From assembly GCF_019891395.1 (NCBI RefSeq), contig NZ_CP078143.1:2865001-2929000 (forward strand): a stretch of DNA of 64,000 nucleotides, given 5' to 3'. Shown in pieces: positions 35,652 to 44,191 of the stretch (positions are counted from its first letter, which is position 1; every line of letters begins with the position of its first letter). Position numbers and translations under genes: made by a program. The stretch is from Nitratireductor kimnyeongensis (GTDB lineage Bacteria; Pseudomonadota; Alphaproteobacteria; Rhizobiales; Rhizobiaceae). Under the pieces are notes generated by a model that worked only from the letters and a program-made list of their open reading frames with translations, was not told the DNA's origin and did no database searches.

Positions 35652-36395
35652 ATGCCGGTTCGGGGCACCGAAAATTACAGGGAGATCCTGCATTATCTGG
35701 AGGCCGAAACGGCGCGCGGCATGTTCGGAATGGGGGCGAACAAGTCGAGCCATTCCGGGCTGCGCAAGCGCATCTATTCAAGCGGTGATACAATTGCGGA
35801 CATGGATGGCCAGAAGCGTGCTGTCCTTCTGGTGGTTTCCGGCTGGGTTTCCAACGGCAAGGAACTTGAGGACGGCTCTCGCACGGTGGTCGACTTCTCC
35901 CTGACGGGCGATGTGATCACAGTCGGAACTACCGAGTGGGCGCGAGAGGAAGTGAGGGCTCTCACCGCGGTCACGCTCTTCGAATTTCCCGGCGCGATCT
36001 ACGAAAACCTCTCGACCTATCCACGCCATGTGCGCGAGTTTATCCTCAAGGGAATGGCGCGGCGCTATGCACGTGCGGCAGAGCATTTTGTGAACATCAG
36101 CCGGCGAGGCGCGTTTGAACGTGTGGCGCATCTCCTGCTTGAGCTTTCATTTCGCGTCGGCGTTTATGAGGGTCAGGGAGCAAGCTCCTTTGCCTGCCCC
36201 CTGACACAGGTGGACCTGGGTGACGCGCTCGGCCTTTCGGTGGTGCACGTCAATCGGGTTTTGAGGAAACTGCGCGAAAGCGGGTATGTGTCCTTCCGCA
36301 GCGGTGTGGTGACGTTTCAAAACCGAGCCGGGTTAATCGACGCTACAGGCTTCGAAGGGTCTTACCTCGCGATTGCCGATCCGCTCACATCCTGA
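35652..36395 (+). CDS. Crp/Fnr-family transcriptional regulator
   Basis: A 247-residue regulator with an N-terminal cyclic-nucleotide-binding-like beta-roll (KRIYSSGDTIADMDGQKRAVLLVVSGWV) and a C-terminal winged helix-turn-helix (PLTQVDLGDALGLSVVHVNRVLRKLRESGYV). The fold and HTH spacing fit the Crp/Fnr family. It lacks the N-terminal cysteines of FNR, so an Fe-S oxygen sensor is unlikely, and the cNMP-contact residues are not obvious. ATG 35652 is chosen, but ATG 35640 or GTG starts further upstream are possible. It sits between the polysaccharide genes and the LuxR-type regulator, so control of EPS genes is a reasonable guess. Confidence 0.85.
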   Translation: MPVRGTENYREILHYLEAETARGMFGMGANKSSHSGLRKRIYSSGDTIADMDGQKRAVLLVVSGWVSNGKELEDGSRTVVDFSLTGDVITVGTTEWAREEVRALTAVTLFEFPGAIYENLSTYPRHVREFILKGMARRYARAAEHFVNISRRGAFERVAHLLLELSFRVGVYEGQGASSFACPLTQVDLGDALGLSVVHVNRVLRKLRESGYVSFRSGVVTFQNRAGLIDATGFEGSYLAIADPLTS

Positions 36396-36876
36396 GAGTT
36401 ATTCGTCCGTTTTAGTATATCCTATTATATCGACTTTCCAGAAATGCCTGTGATTACACCCGCTGGGTGCTTGTCAGGCCAGCAGTCCCTTCTGATAGAC
36501 TATCGAAAGCCTGAGAAAACGCCGCGTCGGTGGTGTCAAAATCCCATTTTGAGAGAATTAGGGGCGTTCTTCCATCAGAAAGGTCGAGTTTTTCAATTTT
36601 TTCTGGTGATCAGAATGGATTACAACCTTAATGAAGTATTTTACAGTTATAATCATATTGAATGATTCTCGCATAAAATTGATCCATGTTAATGCAAAAT
36701 CTCCCCAGTCGTGGGGATAATATATTTCCAAGTGATAATCCTGTTGAGGGCCTCTGAGAGGGGGTCGCACCGCCGTTAGACTTTTCGGTGGAGGGTGGGG
36801 CGTGCGATAAAAAAAAGAATGCGCTTCTCCAATATCACTCGGGTTTGTCTTGGGTGAGTGTTGGGGAGCATTGGTC
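36396..36876. other. Long AT-rich intergenic region with hairpin and promoter-like elements
   Basis: This 480-nt stretch is markedly richer in A and T than the surroundings and has no convincing gene. It includes a TATAAT (36648-36653) without a strong -35, a perfect hairpin TCCCCA-GTCG-TGGGGA near 36702-36717, and a run of eight A residues near 36809. It most likely carries the control region of the LuxR-type regulator. Low GC in an EPS locus can also mark silencer (MucR/H-NS-like) binding. Confidence 0.45.
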
Positions 36877-37641
36877 ATGGAACATGCAAAGATAGGGCAG
36901 AGCAGCAGCAATAATCTACATGGACTCATGAAAGCATCGGGCAGCGCCCTGGCGGCGACCGCCTCGGAAGAATGGGACGAAGCACGGGACGAGACCGATC
37001 GGGAACTCGTCCTTTTGATTGACCCCAGAGTGCTGGATCGGGAATGTCTGGCCCGCAGTCTGGAAACGCAGAACCCTTCTCTCGACATCTTCGCTGTCGG
37101 GACTTCGGACGAATGGCACAGGATTGCCGAGGGACGACAGCCCGAGGCTGTGCTTCTGATTGTCGGCAGCCGCAAAATTACCGAGCAGGGTATCTGCAAC
37201 GAGATTCACGACCTCGCTGAAGAATTCGAGAATCAGCCGGTCATCGTCATTGCGGACACGGACGATCTGGGGCAGATCCTCAAGGCTCTGGAAGCAGGGG
37301 CTAAGGGGTACATACCCAGCAATGTTGGCGTCGACGTCGCAGCCGAGGCTATTCTTTTGGCGCGGGCAGGCGGGGTTTTCGTTCCCGCCAGCGGTGTTCT
37401 GGCCATGCGCGATGTCATCAATTCGAACAGCAGCCGGGTCGTCGGACTGGGAAATCTGTTCACCGCTCGCGAGGCCGAGGTCGCCGAGGCGCTCCGGCGC
37501 GGCAAGGCAAACAAGATCATCGCCTATGAACTTCAGCTTTGCGAAAGCACGGTGAAAGTGCACATTCGCAACATCATGAAAAAGTTGAATGCGACCAACA
37601 GAACCGAGGTCGCCTACAAAATTCGCGAAATGCAATCCTGA
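36877..37641 (+). CDS. LuxR/NarL-type regulator with atypical receiver domain
   Basis: A 254-residue DNA-binding regulator. The C-terminal helix-turn-helix (LFTAREAEVAEALRRGKANKIIAYELQLCESTVKVHIRNIMKKLNATNRTEVAYKI) is a clear LuxR/GerE domain. The N-terminal region (about 40-165) folds like a receiver (ELVLLIDPRVLDRECLARSL, then VIVIADTDDLGQILKALEAGAKGYIPSN). However, the position of the phospho-acceptor Asp, after AVLLI, is Val-Gly-Ser, so normal phosphotransfer seems impossible. It may be a stand-alone regulator activated by expression level, ligand or protein partner. ATG 36877 follows a GGGGAG. The long AT-rich upstream region suggests complex control. Confidence 0.88.
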   Translation: MEHAKIGQSSSNNLHGLMKASGSALAATASEEWDEARDETDRELVLLIDPRVLDRECLARSLETQNPSLDIFAVGTSDEWHRIAEGRQPEAVLLIVGSRKITEQGICNEIHDLAEEFENQPVIVIADTDDLGQILKALEAGAKGYIPSNVGVDVAAEAILLARAGGVFVPASGVLAMRDVINSNSSRVVGLGNLFTAREAEVAEALRRGKANKIIAYELQLCESTVKVHIRNIMKKLNATNRTEVAYKIREMQS

Positions 37642-37734
37642 CGGTCAGGAAGCCCGACCATTAGGGGTTAGCAAAACACTCAGGCCAGCAAACGTTTTGG
37701 GTCGGTCGAAAGAGCGGCCCCTTTTATTTGCCCG

Positions 37735-38103
37735 TCAGTCTTCGAGGTTTACGTATGTCTCAGGCGTGAAGCGCGGTGTGCAAACGCAATAGAATTCCAG
37801 ATCCTCCACCCCGGTGTTGACAATGCGCTGCGCCGCGCCAGCCGGAATGATTGCCTGGTCTCCAACGGACAGGGCCTGCCGCTGCCCGTCGATCTCCACG
37901 ACACCTTCGCCCCTTCGCACGACATAGCGCTCGCAGATGCCTGTCAAACTGTGCAACTGGGTGGTCACACCAGGCTCGACGCGGGCGATCGCCAGCGAGG
38001 TTTCGGGCGAGGTGGTCGTGTTCATCAACTCGGTGATGAAGCACCGTTCCTCCGTCCAGAACTCCGCCTGACCGGTATTTTTCACAAACCATGAAGGAGC
38101 CAT
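37735..38103 (-). CDS. Small cupin-domain protein
   Basis: A 122-residue single-domain cupin (beta-barrel). The cupin motif 1 region is GVTTQLHSLTGICERYVVRRGEGVVEIDG and motif 2 is VGDQAIIPAGAAQRIVNTGVEDLEF. Only one clear His of the usual metal triad is visible in motif 1 (the second is replaced in TGICERYVV), so metal binding may be altered. ATG 38103 is used because GAGG lies 6 nt upstream. The gene is divergent from the nucleoside uptake operon and has a perfect TTGACAATTGTCAA palindrome 43 nt upstream. Function unknown; possibly a sugar or purine-linked isomerase or a sensor. Confidence 0.78.
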   Translation of the reverse strand: MAPSWFVKNTGQAEFWTEERCFITELMNTTTSPETSLAIARVEPGVTTQLHSLTGICERYVVRRGEGVVEIDGQRQALSVGDQAIIPAGAAQRIVNTGVEDLEFYCVCTPRFTPETYVNLED

Positions 38104-38145
38104 GACCAACCTCGTTCATTCAAACTTCCACAATGATCAGCCAGC

Positions 38146-38159
38146 TTGACAATTGTCAA
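38146..38159. promoter_or_regulatory. Perfect palindrome, candidate operator (site A)
   Basis: TTGACAATTGTCAA is a perfect 14-bp palindrome between the divergent cupin and nucleoside-transport genes. Related TTGACAA/TTGTCAA arms occur at 49394-49418 and 56681-56694, in front of the other two catabolic units. On the minus strand TTGACA would also serve as a -35 for the cupin gene. Confidence 0.55.
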
Positions 38160-38192
38160 AGGCCCGTCTGTGCGTCAGTATGCATTCAACTA

Positions 38193-38242
38193 GAGCATCG
38201 GACCGACAAGTGGCATTCGGTTTTCGGATTATTCCGATGCTC
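38193..38242. repeat. Rhizobial-type intergenic palindromic repeat
   Basis: Ten-base arms GAGCATCGGA and TCCGATGCTC enclose a 30-nt centre containing CGGTTTTCGG. The overall pattern (GAGCAT near each end, CCGAAAACCG and a CACTT-TCGG word inside, read on the minus strand) matches a palindromic repeat that is common between genes in Rhizobiales genomes. It lies upstream of the nucleoside transporter and may affect its transcript, but is probably just a dispersed element. Confidence 0.65.
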
Positions 38243-38318
38243 CAGCAAATATCCAGATCGTCCTTAGTGCGTCCGGACGGACGCACGGCGATCCAAAGAC
38301 CAAACAGGGAGTTGTGGC

Positions 38319-39329
38319 ATGAGGGGTTTGAAAAATTGGTTGGCGGTGGGGCTTTTGGCAACGACAGCATTTACCGTGCCTGCATCTGCGGCGGATAAAT
38401 TCTTCGTCTACGTCTCTCCCGATCAGATCGGCGTCAACGCCTTCCTGAAACTCGGCCAGGCCGGCATTGAGGAGGCGGGCGAAAAATACGGTGCCGATGT
38501 CGAAACCTATGAAAGCCGCACAGCCGCAGACCGTCTTGAAAACGTCAACGCCGCCGTCAACGAGGGCGCTGACATCGTCGTGCTCCTGGGTTTTGAGTTT
38601 AACGACATCGTCAAGCAGGTCGCCCCAACCGCACCCGACACGCAGTTCCTGATCGTCGACCAGTGCATCGACGACCGGCCCGACAATGTGCATTGCGCGG
38701 TCTTCCGCGAATATGAGGCGAGTTATCTCGTGGGCGTTGCCGCCGGCATGCTGACCGAAAGCAACAAGGTGGGCGTTGTCGGTGCGCTCGATATCCCCTT
38801 CCTGCATCGCTACACGGATGCCTATGCCGATGGCGTCAAATCGGTGAATGCCGACGCCTCTGTCGACATTCGCTGGGTCGGCGGTGAAAATCCGTTTGCC
38901 GATCCGGTGCGCGCCAAGGAGCAGGCGGTGGCCATGAACGCTGCCGGTGCCGACCAGATTTTCACGGCCACATCGGGCGGTGATTTCGGCGTCTTCGAGG
39001 CGGCGAAGGAAAAGGATTTCGACGTCTATTCCGTCGATGTGAACCAGTGCCCCAATGCGCCCGGCCACGTAGTCGATGTCACGCTGAAGCGCGTCGACAA
39101 CGCCATGGTTCAGGCCATCGGCGCGATCCTTGAAGGCGAGAAGAAGCTCACCATGGCGCTCGGCCTCAAGGAAGGCGGCGTATCGACCATCGCTCTCGAA
39201 GAAGACGAACTGGTTGAAAGCGGCTGTCTGATTGCCGATCATCCGGAGGTGGCGGCGAAATTGCGTGAGGTCGCAGGGCAGATCGAGGACGGCTCGCTAA
39301 CACTCGAAGACCCGATGTTCGCCAAATAA
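38319..39329 (+). CDS. BMP-family (nucleoside) ABC transporter substrate-binding protein
   Basis: A periplasmic binding protein of 336 residues in the basic membrane protein/PnrA family, which binds purine nucleosides. It has a standard signal peptide (LKNWLAVGLLATTAFTVPASA, cut before ADKFF). Family features include the QAGIEEAGEKYGADVETYES region, ADIVVLLGFEFNDIVKQVAP, EASYLVGVAAGMLTESNKVGVVGALDIPF and the C-terminal VTLKRVDNAM. AGGGAG lies 8 nt before the ATG. It is the first gene of an operon continuing through ABC ATPase, two permeases, a deaminase and a nucleoside phosphorylase, which supports purine nucleoside or oxidised-purine uptake. Confidence 0.92.
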   Translation: MRGLKNWLAVGLLATTAFTVPASAADKFFVYVSPDQIGVNAFLKLGQAGIEEAGEKYGADVETYESRTAADRLENVNAAVNEGADIVVLLGFEFNDIVKQVAPTAPDTQFLIVDQCIDDRPDNVHCAVFREYEASYLVGVAAGMLTESNKVGVVGALDIPFLHRYTDAYADGVKSVNADASVDIRWVGGENPFADPVRAKEQAVAMNAAGADQIFTATSGGDFGVFEAAKEKDFDVYSVDVNQCPNAPGHVVDVTLKRVDNAMVQAIGAILEGEKKLTMALGLKEGGVSTIALEEDELVESGCLIADHPEVAAKLREVAGQIEDGSLTLEDPMFAK

Positions 39330-39351
39330 GCGCGCCAGAGCAGCACGCATC

Positions 39352-40887
39352 ATGCGCATCGACCTGCAGGACGTCACCGTCCGCTTTGGCCCTGTCACGG
39401 CCGTGGACAATGTTTCGCTCGGCATCAAGCCGGGCGAAATCCACGCGCTTCTAGGCGAAAACGGCGCTGGCAAATCCACCCTGATGAACGCTCTTTTTGG
39501 GCTGGTTACGCCGAAAAGCGGCACGATCAGTCTCGACGGCAGGGAGCGTCGCTGGGGCTCGCCGCAAGATGCCATCGCCCATGGGCTCGGCATGGTGCAT
39601 CAGCACTTCATGCTGCAGGAAGAGATGACGGTGCTCGAAAACATCGTGCTCTGCGCAGAGCCGATCGGTCGCTTCGGCTTTGTCGATTTCGCCCGCGCTC
39701 GTTCACGGCTCGATGAAATCACCAAAGCCCATGGTGTCGTCATCGATCTCGACCAGCGCGTCGGCGGCCTTTCCGTTGGTGAGCGGCAGGCGGTGGAGAT
39801 CCTCAAAGTGCTCTACCGCGAGGCCGAGGTGCTGATCCTAGACGAGCCGACTGCCGTGCTTACCCCGCAGGAGAAGGACCGGCTTTTCGCAACGCTCAAG
39901 AGCTTCCGTGAGGCGGGCAAGGCGATTGTCTTGATCACACACAAGCTCGATGAGGTGATGGAAATCGCCGACCGGGTAAGCGTGATGCGGGCGGGGCGTC
40001 TCGTCGCCTCCTCACCACTTGCCGAAACCTCGAAGGACGAGATCGCCCGCGGCATTGTCGGTGGCGATCTGCCGGCGGCCAGAACCCGCAAGGCGCATTC
40101 GCCCGGGGAAACGGTGCTTGCAGTCGAAGCCCTCACCGTCGCGCGGCGGGGCCGTGACGTCGGGCCCGTTTCCTTCGATCTGCGGGCAGGCGAGATCGTT
40201 GGCATTGCTGGCGTCAGCGGCAATGGTCAGGCAGAACTCATCCGCGCACTGACAGGACTCGAGCAAGCGCGCTCCGGTTCCATCATCCTGTGCGGCAATG
40301 AGATTCAAAAGCTGGATGTGGAGGCGCGCCGCCAGGGCGGCATGAGCTACATCCCCGAAGACCGGCAGCGCATGGGGCTCGCCCTTGGCGCCTCCGTCAG
40401 CGAAAACGCCAATGCGGGCCGCGACGATGCGGGCGCTTTCACCGCCGGCCCGTTCCTGAAACACGGGGCCATGGCGCAGTATGCGCGCTCCCTGATCGAG
40501 CGTTATCGCATTCGCGTGGCCGGTCCGCGCGCTTCCGCTTCCACCATGTCGGGCGGCAACAAGCAGAAGCTTGTGGTCGGGCGCGAACTCTCGCGCAACA
40601 CGCCGCTGGTGATCGCCGAAAACCCCACATGGGGCGTCGATATCGGTGCGATTGATTTCATCCATGGCGAGTTGATGCGCATGCGCGATGCGGGCCACGC
40701 CATTCTTCTGGTCTCCACCGAGCTTGACGAGGTGATCGCATTGTCCGACCGCATTCTGGTCATGTATGACGGCGCCATCGCCGGTGAGGTCGATGGCGGC
40801 GAGGCGAGCCGCGATCGGGTCGGCGCTTTGATGACCTCTCGTGCCGCCGATGCGCTGGGCGCGGCTTTGCCGGGAGCTGCTGCATGA
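39352..40887 (+). CDS. Duplicated ABC transporter ATPase (nucleoside type)
   Basis: A 511-residue protein with two ATPase domains in tandem, as in nucleoside (BMP-type) and ribose importers. The first has an intact Walker A (GENGAGKST), signature LSVGERQAVEIL and Walker B VLILDEPT. The second has a divergent P-loop (GVSGNGQAELIR), signature MSGGNKQKLVVGREL and a Walker B-like VIAENPTWG, so only the first site looks fully competent; this asymmetry is usual in the family. It energises the permeases encoded next, and its stop codon overlaps the next start (ATGA). Confidence 0.95.
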   Translation: MRIDLQDVTVRFGPVTAVDNVSLGIKPGEIHALLGENGAGKSTLMNALFGLVTPKSGTISLDGRERRWGSPQDAIAHGLGMVHQHFMLQEEMTVLENIVLCAEPIGRFGFVDFARARSRLDEITKAHGVVIDLDQRVGGLSVGERQAVEILKVLYREAEVLILDEPTAVLTPQEKDRLFATLKSFREAGKAIVLITHKLDEVMEIADRVSVMRAGRLVASSPLAETSKDEIARGIVGGDLPAARTRKAHSPGETVLAVEALTVARRGRDVGPVSFDLRAGEIVGIAGVSGNGQAELIRALTGLEQARSGSIILCGNEIQKLDVEARRQGGMSYIPEDRQRMGLALGASVSENANAGRDDAGAFTAGPFLKHGAMAQYARSLIERYRIRVAGPRASASTMSGGNKQKLVVGRELSRNTPLVIAENPTWGVDIGAIDFIHGELMRMRDAGHAILLVSTELDEVIALSDRILVMYDGAIAGEVDGGEASRDRVGALMTSRAADALGAALPGAAA

Positions 40888-41945
40888 TGGCTTTCGATAC
40901 CGGCAAGGCCACCCGCAGCGCGCTGCCATGGGTCTTCACCTTTCTGTGGATCGCCGCGATCATTCTGGCGCTGCTGCTCTTTGTCGGCGCACCGGTGGGC
41001 GAGGCGCTTTCCGGCTTCTGGAACGGCGCTTTCGGCGGGCGCAGAAACGCCTATCTGATGGCGACCCTCAGCCGGTCGGCGTTGATCGTCGGCATGGCGC
41101 TTTCGGTCATGCTGAGCTTTCGGGCAGGGCTGTTCAACATTGGCGGCGAGGGGCAGCTTGTCGCCGGCGGGCTGGTGGCAGCGCTGGTTGCCGTGCTCAT
41201 GCCGGGGCCGCCGCTCGTTGTGCTCGTTGTCGCGATCCTCGCTGCCATGCTGGCCGGTGCCTTATGGGCGCTGCTTGCCGGTGTGCTTCAGCTTTTCATG
41301 GGTGTTCCGCTCCTTGTCGGTTCGCTCCTCCTCAATTATCCCATCCGCTACATTGCCTCTTATCTGGTGGCGCATCCCTATCGCGACGTGCAGTCGGGCA
41401 TGGTGCAGTCCCATCTCGTGCCGCAGGAAACCTGGTTTGCCTATTTCCCGGGAACCCGGCTCGATATCGGCATTCTCTTCACCGCCGTGGCGGCAGCCTT
41501 CGCGCTGATCTACAGCTACTGGACCGTCCACGGTTATCACACGCGTCTCAACGGGCTTTCGCCCGATTTCGCCCGCACGGTGGGCCTTCCGGTGCGCAGG
41601 CTCACGCTTCAGACGCTGGCGCTCAGCGGTGCGATTGCCGGCATGGTCGGCGCAATCGCCGTGTTCGGCATTCACCACCGCTATATCGACGGCATGCTGG
41701 TGCAGCCGCTCTATGCGTGGACCGGCATTATCGCGGTGCTTCTGGTGGGCATGGTGCCCTGGGCGGTGCCGATTTCCGGCTTCTTTTTCGCCGCCGTTCA
41801 GACGGGGGCTGCCGGAATGGAGCGCGCGGCCGGCGTTCCCAAGGAGATTGCGCTGGTCGTTCAGGCGGTCATCATCCTCTTTGTCGCAAGCCGCGTCTCC
41901 GGCGCGCTGACCACTTCGCGGGGCGATGGAGACGGCCATGTTTGA
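40884..41945 (+). CDS. Nucleoside ABC transporter permease 1
   Basis: A 353-residue inner-membrane permease of the branched-chain/ribose (BPD_transp_2) type paired with BMP binding proteins. About eight to ten hydrophobic helices are visible, including FLWIAAIILALLLFVGAPVG at the N-terminus, with the conserved FRAGLFNIGGEGQLVAGG and GMVGAIAVFGIH motifs. It is coupled to the ATPase by an ATGA overlap and overlaps the second permease by 8 nt. Confidence 0.93.
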   Translation: MMAFDTGKATRSALPWVFTFLWIAAIILALLLFVGAPVGEALSGFWNGAFGGRRNAYLMATLSRSALIVGMALSVMLSFRAGLFNIGGEGQLVAGGLVAALVAVLMPGPPLVVLVVAILAAMLAGALWALLAGVLQLFMGVPLLVGSLLLNYPIRYIASYLVAHPYRDVQSGMVQSHLVPQETWFAYFPGTRLDIGILFTAVAAAFALIYSYWTVHGYHTRLNGLSPDFARTVGLPVRRLTLQTLALSGAIAGMVGAIAVFGIHHRYIDGMLVQPLYAWTGIIAVLLVGMVPWAVPISGFFFAAVQTGAAGMERAAGVPKEIALVVQAVIILFVASRVSGALTTSRGDGDGHV

Positions 41946-42852
41946 GCTGATCGCCGATCCCTCCTTCGCCGCCTCCATCCCGCGCTTTGTCACGCCCATA
42001 CTTCTGGCCGCCCTTGGCGGGGCGCTGTGCGAGCGGGCCGGTGTCTTCAACATCGCATTGGAAGGCTTTCTGCTCGTGGGCGCTTTCGCGGCGGTGCTGG
42101 GGGCTTATTTCTCCGGCACGCCCTATATCGGCGCGCTCACCGCCATGGTGGCCGGCATGGCGCTTGGTGTTGTTTTCGCCGAGTTCAATGTGCGGCGCGG
42201 CGGCGATTCCATTGTCGTTTCCATCGCCATAAACCTTCTTGCCGCCGGCCTCACCACCTTCTTCCTGCGCGCTATTTTTGATGTCACGGGCGCTTTCAGC
42301 GATCCGGCGATTGCCGGGTTCGCACCCATCCGCCTGCCTTTCATCGAAGACGTGCCGCTTCTCGGCCCGATCCTGAGCGGCCAGGCGCTGCCCTTCTATC
42401 TGGCGCTTCTCAGCGTTCCGTTCCTGCATGTGTTTCTCGCCCGCCACCGCCTTGGCCTGCGCATTCGCGCGGCGGGGGAAAACCCTCAGGCGCTTCGGGC
42501 TGGCGGTGTCAGTCCAAAACGTGTCCAGCTTCTGGCGCTCATTGCATGCGGCGCGCTCTGCGGTCTGGGCGGAGCGCAGCTTTCCATCGCCAATGTCAAT
42601 CTCTTCGTTGAAAACATGAGCGCCGGGCGCGGCTGGATCGCCGTTGTCGCCGTGCTCTTGACCCGTGGCCGCCCGTGGCCGCTCTTCTTCATCGCGCTTC
42701 TGTTCGGTGCCGTCGACAGCCTGTCCTTCCGCGTGCAGGGTCTTGGGCTTGCCCAGCAGTTCACCGACATGATGCCGTATCTGGCGACTCTTATCGTGCT
42801 GGTTGCCCTGTCATGGTGGCGGGCAAGACGCGCAAAAGGAGATGCTTCATGA
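41938..42852 (+). CDS. Nucleoside ABC transporter permease 2
   Basis: The second membrane subunit, 304 residues from ATG 41938 (GGAG 6 nt upstream; ATG 41926 also possible). It shows the family motif PILLAALGGALCERAGVFNIALEGFLLVGAF, then a typical loop with RHRLGLRIRAAGENPQALRAGGV and GLGGAQLSI. With the preceding permease it should form the heterodimeric channel. Its stop codon overlaps the amidohydrolase start (ATGA), so salvage enzymes are translated with the transporter. Confidence 0.93.
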   Translation: MFELIADPSFAASIPRFVTPILLAALGGALCERAGVFNIALEGFLLVGAFAAVLGAYFSGTPYIGALTAMVAGMALGVVFAEFNVRRGGDSIVVSIAINLLAAGLTTFFLRAIFDVTGAFSDPAIAGFAPIRLPFIEDVPLLGPILSGQALPFYLALLSVPFLHVFLARHRLGLRIRAAGENPQALRAGGVSPKRVQLLALIACGALCGLGGAQLSIANVNLFVENMSAGRGWIAVVAVLLTRGRPWPLFFIALLFGAVDSLSFRVQGLGLAQQFTDMMPYLATLIVLVALSWWRARRAKGDAS

Positions 42853-44168
42853 CCGTCGATCTGGTTGTCAAAAACGCCATTGTCGTGGCCTGCGACGAAG
42901 CGCAGACCGTGATCCGGGATGGCGGCGTTGCGGTCTCAAATGGCCGCATCACGCAGATTGACGAGAGCGCAGCACTTGAACAGGCCGCGCAAAAGGCCCG
43001 CGTGGTGATCGACGGCAGCGGTCACATCCTGATGCCGGGGCTGATCAACAGCCATTGCCATGCCGCTGACAGCCTGTTTCGCGGTCTGGTGGAGGATCTG
43101 CCGCTGGAGCCGTGGCTGCAGAAGGTGTGGACCGCCGAAGGCGCGATCCTCAACCCGCAGACTTCCCATCTCGGCAGCCTTCTGGGGTTTTCCGAACTGC
43201 TCCTCTCCGGTGTCACCAGCACGATGGACATGTTCTGGTATCCGGTGGAAACGGTGCGCGCCGCGCGCGAAGTGGGCATGCGGGTGTCGACAGGGGGCAT
43301 CTTCTTCGATGGGCCGGGAGTGGACGGCGCAACACTCGATGACCGCGTTGCCAGCGCCGAGGCCTTCTTTGAAGCGTTTTCAGGGGCAGACGATGTCTTC
43401 CCGGCAACCATGCCACACGGGGCCTATACGGTGGGCCCGGAAAACCTGAAGACGGCAAAGGACATCACAAACAAACATGGTGGGCTCTTCAGCACGCATG
43501 CGGCGGAAACCAAGGCCGAACAGGCCGATGTCGAAGGCCGCTATGGCAGCTCTGTCATCCGCCATCTTGATCATCTGGATCTTCTGGACGAGCGCACGAC
43601 GCTCGCCCATTGCGTCCATCTGGACGATGAGGAAATCGCCATTCTGGCGCGGACGGGCACGACTGTCTCGCACAATCCCATGTCCAACCTGAAGCTTGCC
43701 TCCGGCATTGCCCGTATACCCGACATGCTGGCAGCCGGTGTCCATGTTGCGCTTGGCACTGATGGCGCGATCAGCGGCAATGACCTCAACATGTGGATGG
43801 CGCTGCGGCTGGCGGCGACATTGCACAAGGGGGCGAGCCAGCGGGCAGATGCGGTCTCCACCCATCAGGCGCTGGCCATGGCGACACGCTCAGGTGCGCG
43901 GGCGCTGGGTACTGCCGATAAGCTGGGCAGTCTCGAAAGAGGCAAGCTCGCCGACATGATCTTGATCGACGTGAAGCGCCCGCATGCGGTGCCGATGTTC
44001 GATCCCGTCACCCATCTCGTCTATTCCACCGCCAAATCCGATGTGCGCCATGTGTTCGTCGGCGGCGAGCAGGTGGTGCGCGATGGCGTGCTCACTCGCC
44101 ACTCGATCGACGACACGATGGACGCGGTGGAAGAGCTCGCGCCGCGCATCGCAGCAACCGTGGCCTGA
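42849..44168 (+). CDS. Amidohydrolase, guanine/8-oxoguanine deaminase-like
   Basis: A cytoplasmic metal-dependent deaminase of 439 residues in the MtaD/SsnA/TrzN group. The metal-binding HxH is in LINSHCHAADSLFRG. Further ligands are in FSTHAAET and LAHCVH, and the catalytic Asp is in LGTDGAISGNDLNMW. The C-terminal LGSLERGKLADMILID is the family end motif. AAGGAG precedes ATG 42849. In this operon it probably deaminates an imported purine (guanine, 8-oxoguanine or adenine nucleoside derivative). The exact substrate is not predictable by eye. Confidence 0.9.
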   Translation: MTVDLVVKNAIVVACDEAQTVIRDGGVAVSNGRITQIDESAALEQAAQKARVVIDGSGHILMPGLINSHCHAADSLFRGLVEDLPLEPWLQKVWTAEGAILNPQTSHLGSLLGFSELLLSGVTSTMDMFWYPVETVRAAREVGMRVSTGGIFFDGPGVDGATLDDRVASAEAFFEAFSGADDVFPATMPHGAYTVGPENLKTAKDITNKHGGLFSTHAAETKAEQADVEGRYGSSVIRHLDHLDLLDERTTLAHCVHLDDEEIAILARTGTTVSHNPMSNLKLASGIARIPDMLAAGVHVALGTDGAISGNDLNMWMALRLAATLHKGASQRADAVSTHQALAMATRSGARALGTADKLGSLERGKLADMILIDVKRPHAVPMFDPVTHLVYSTAKSDVRHVFVGGEQVVRDGVLTRHSIDDTMDAVEELAPRIAATVA

Positions 44169-44191
44169 CAGTAAAACCCAGGGAGAATGAA

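Noticed and set aside
36676-36692. FNR-box-like sequence TTGATCCATGTTAA upstream of the LuxR-type gene
   Set aside because: Only the left half-site fits TTGAT-N4-ATCAA. With AT-rich surroundings this match is expected by chance.
37690-37735. Possible terminator between the LuxR-type gene and the cupin gene
   Set aside because: A GGGTCG/CGGCCC stem followed by TTTT can be drawn, but it needs mismatches and a large loop. Evidence is too weak to list.
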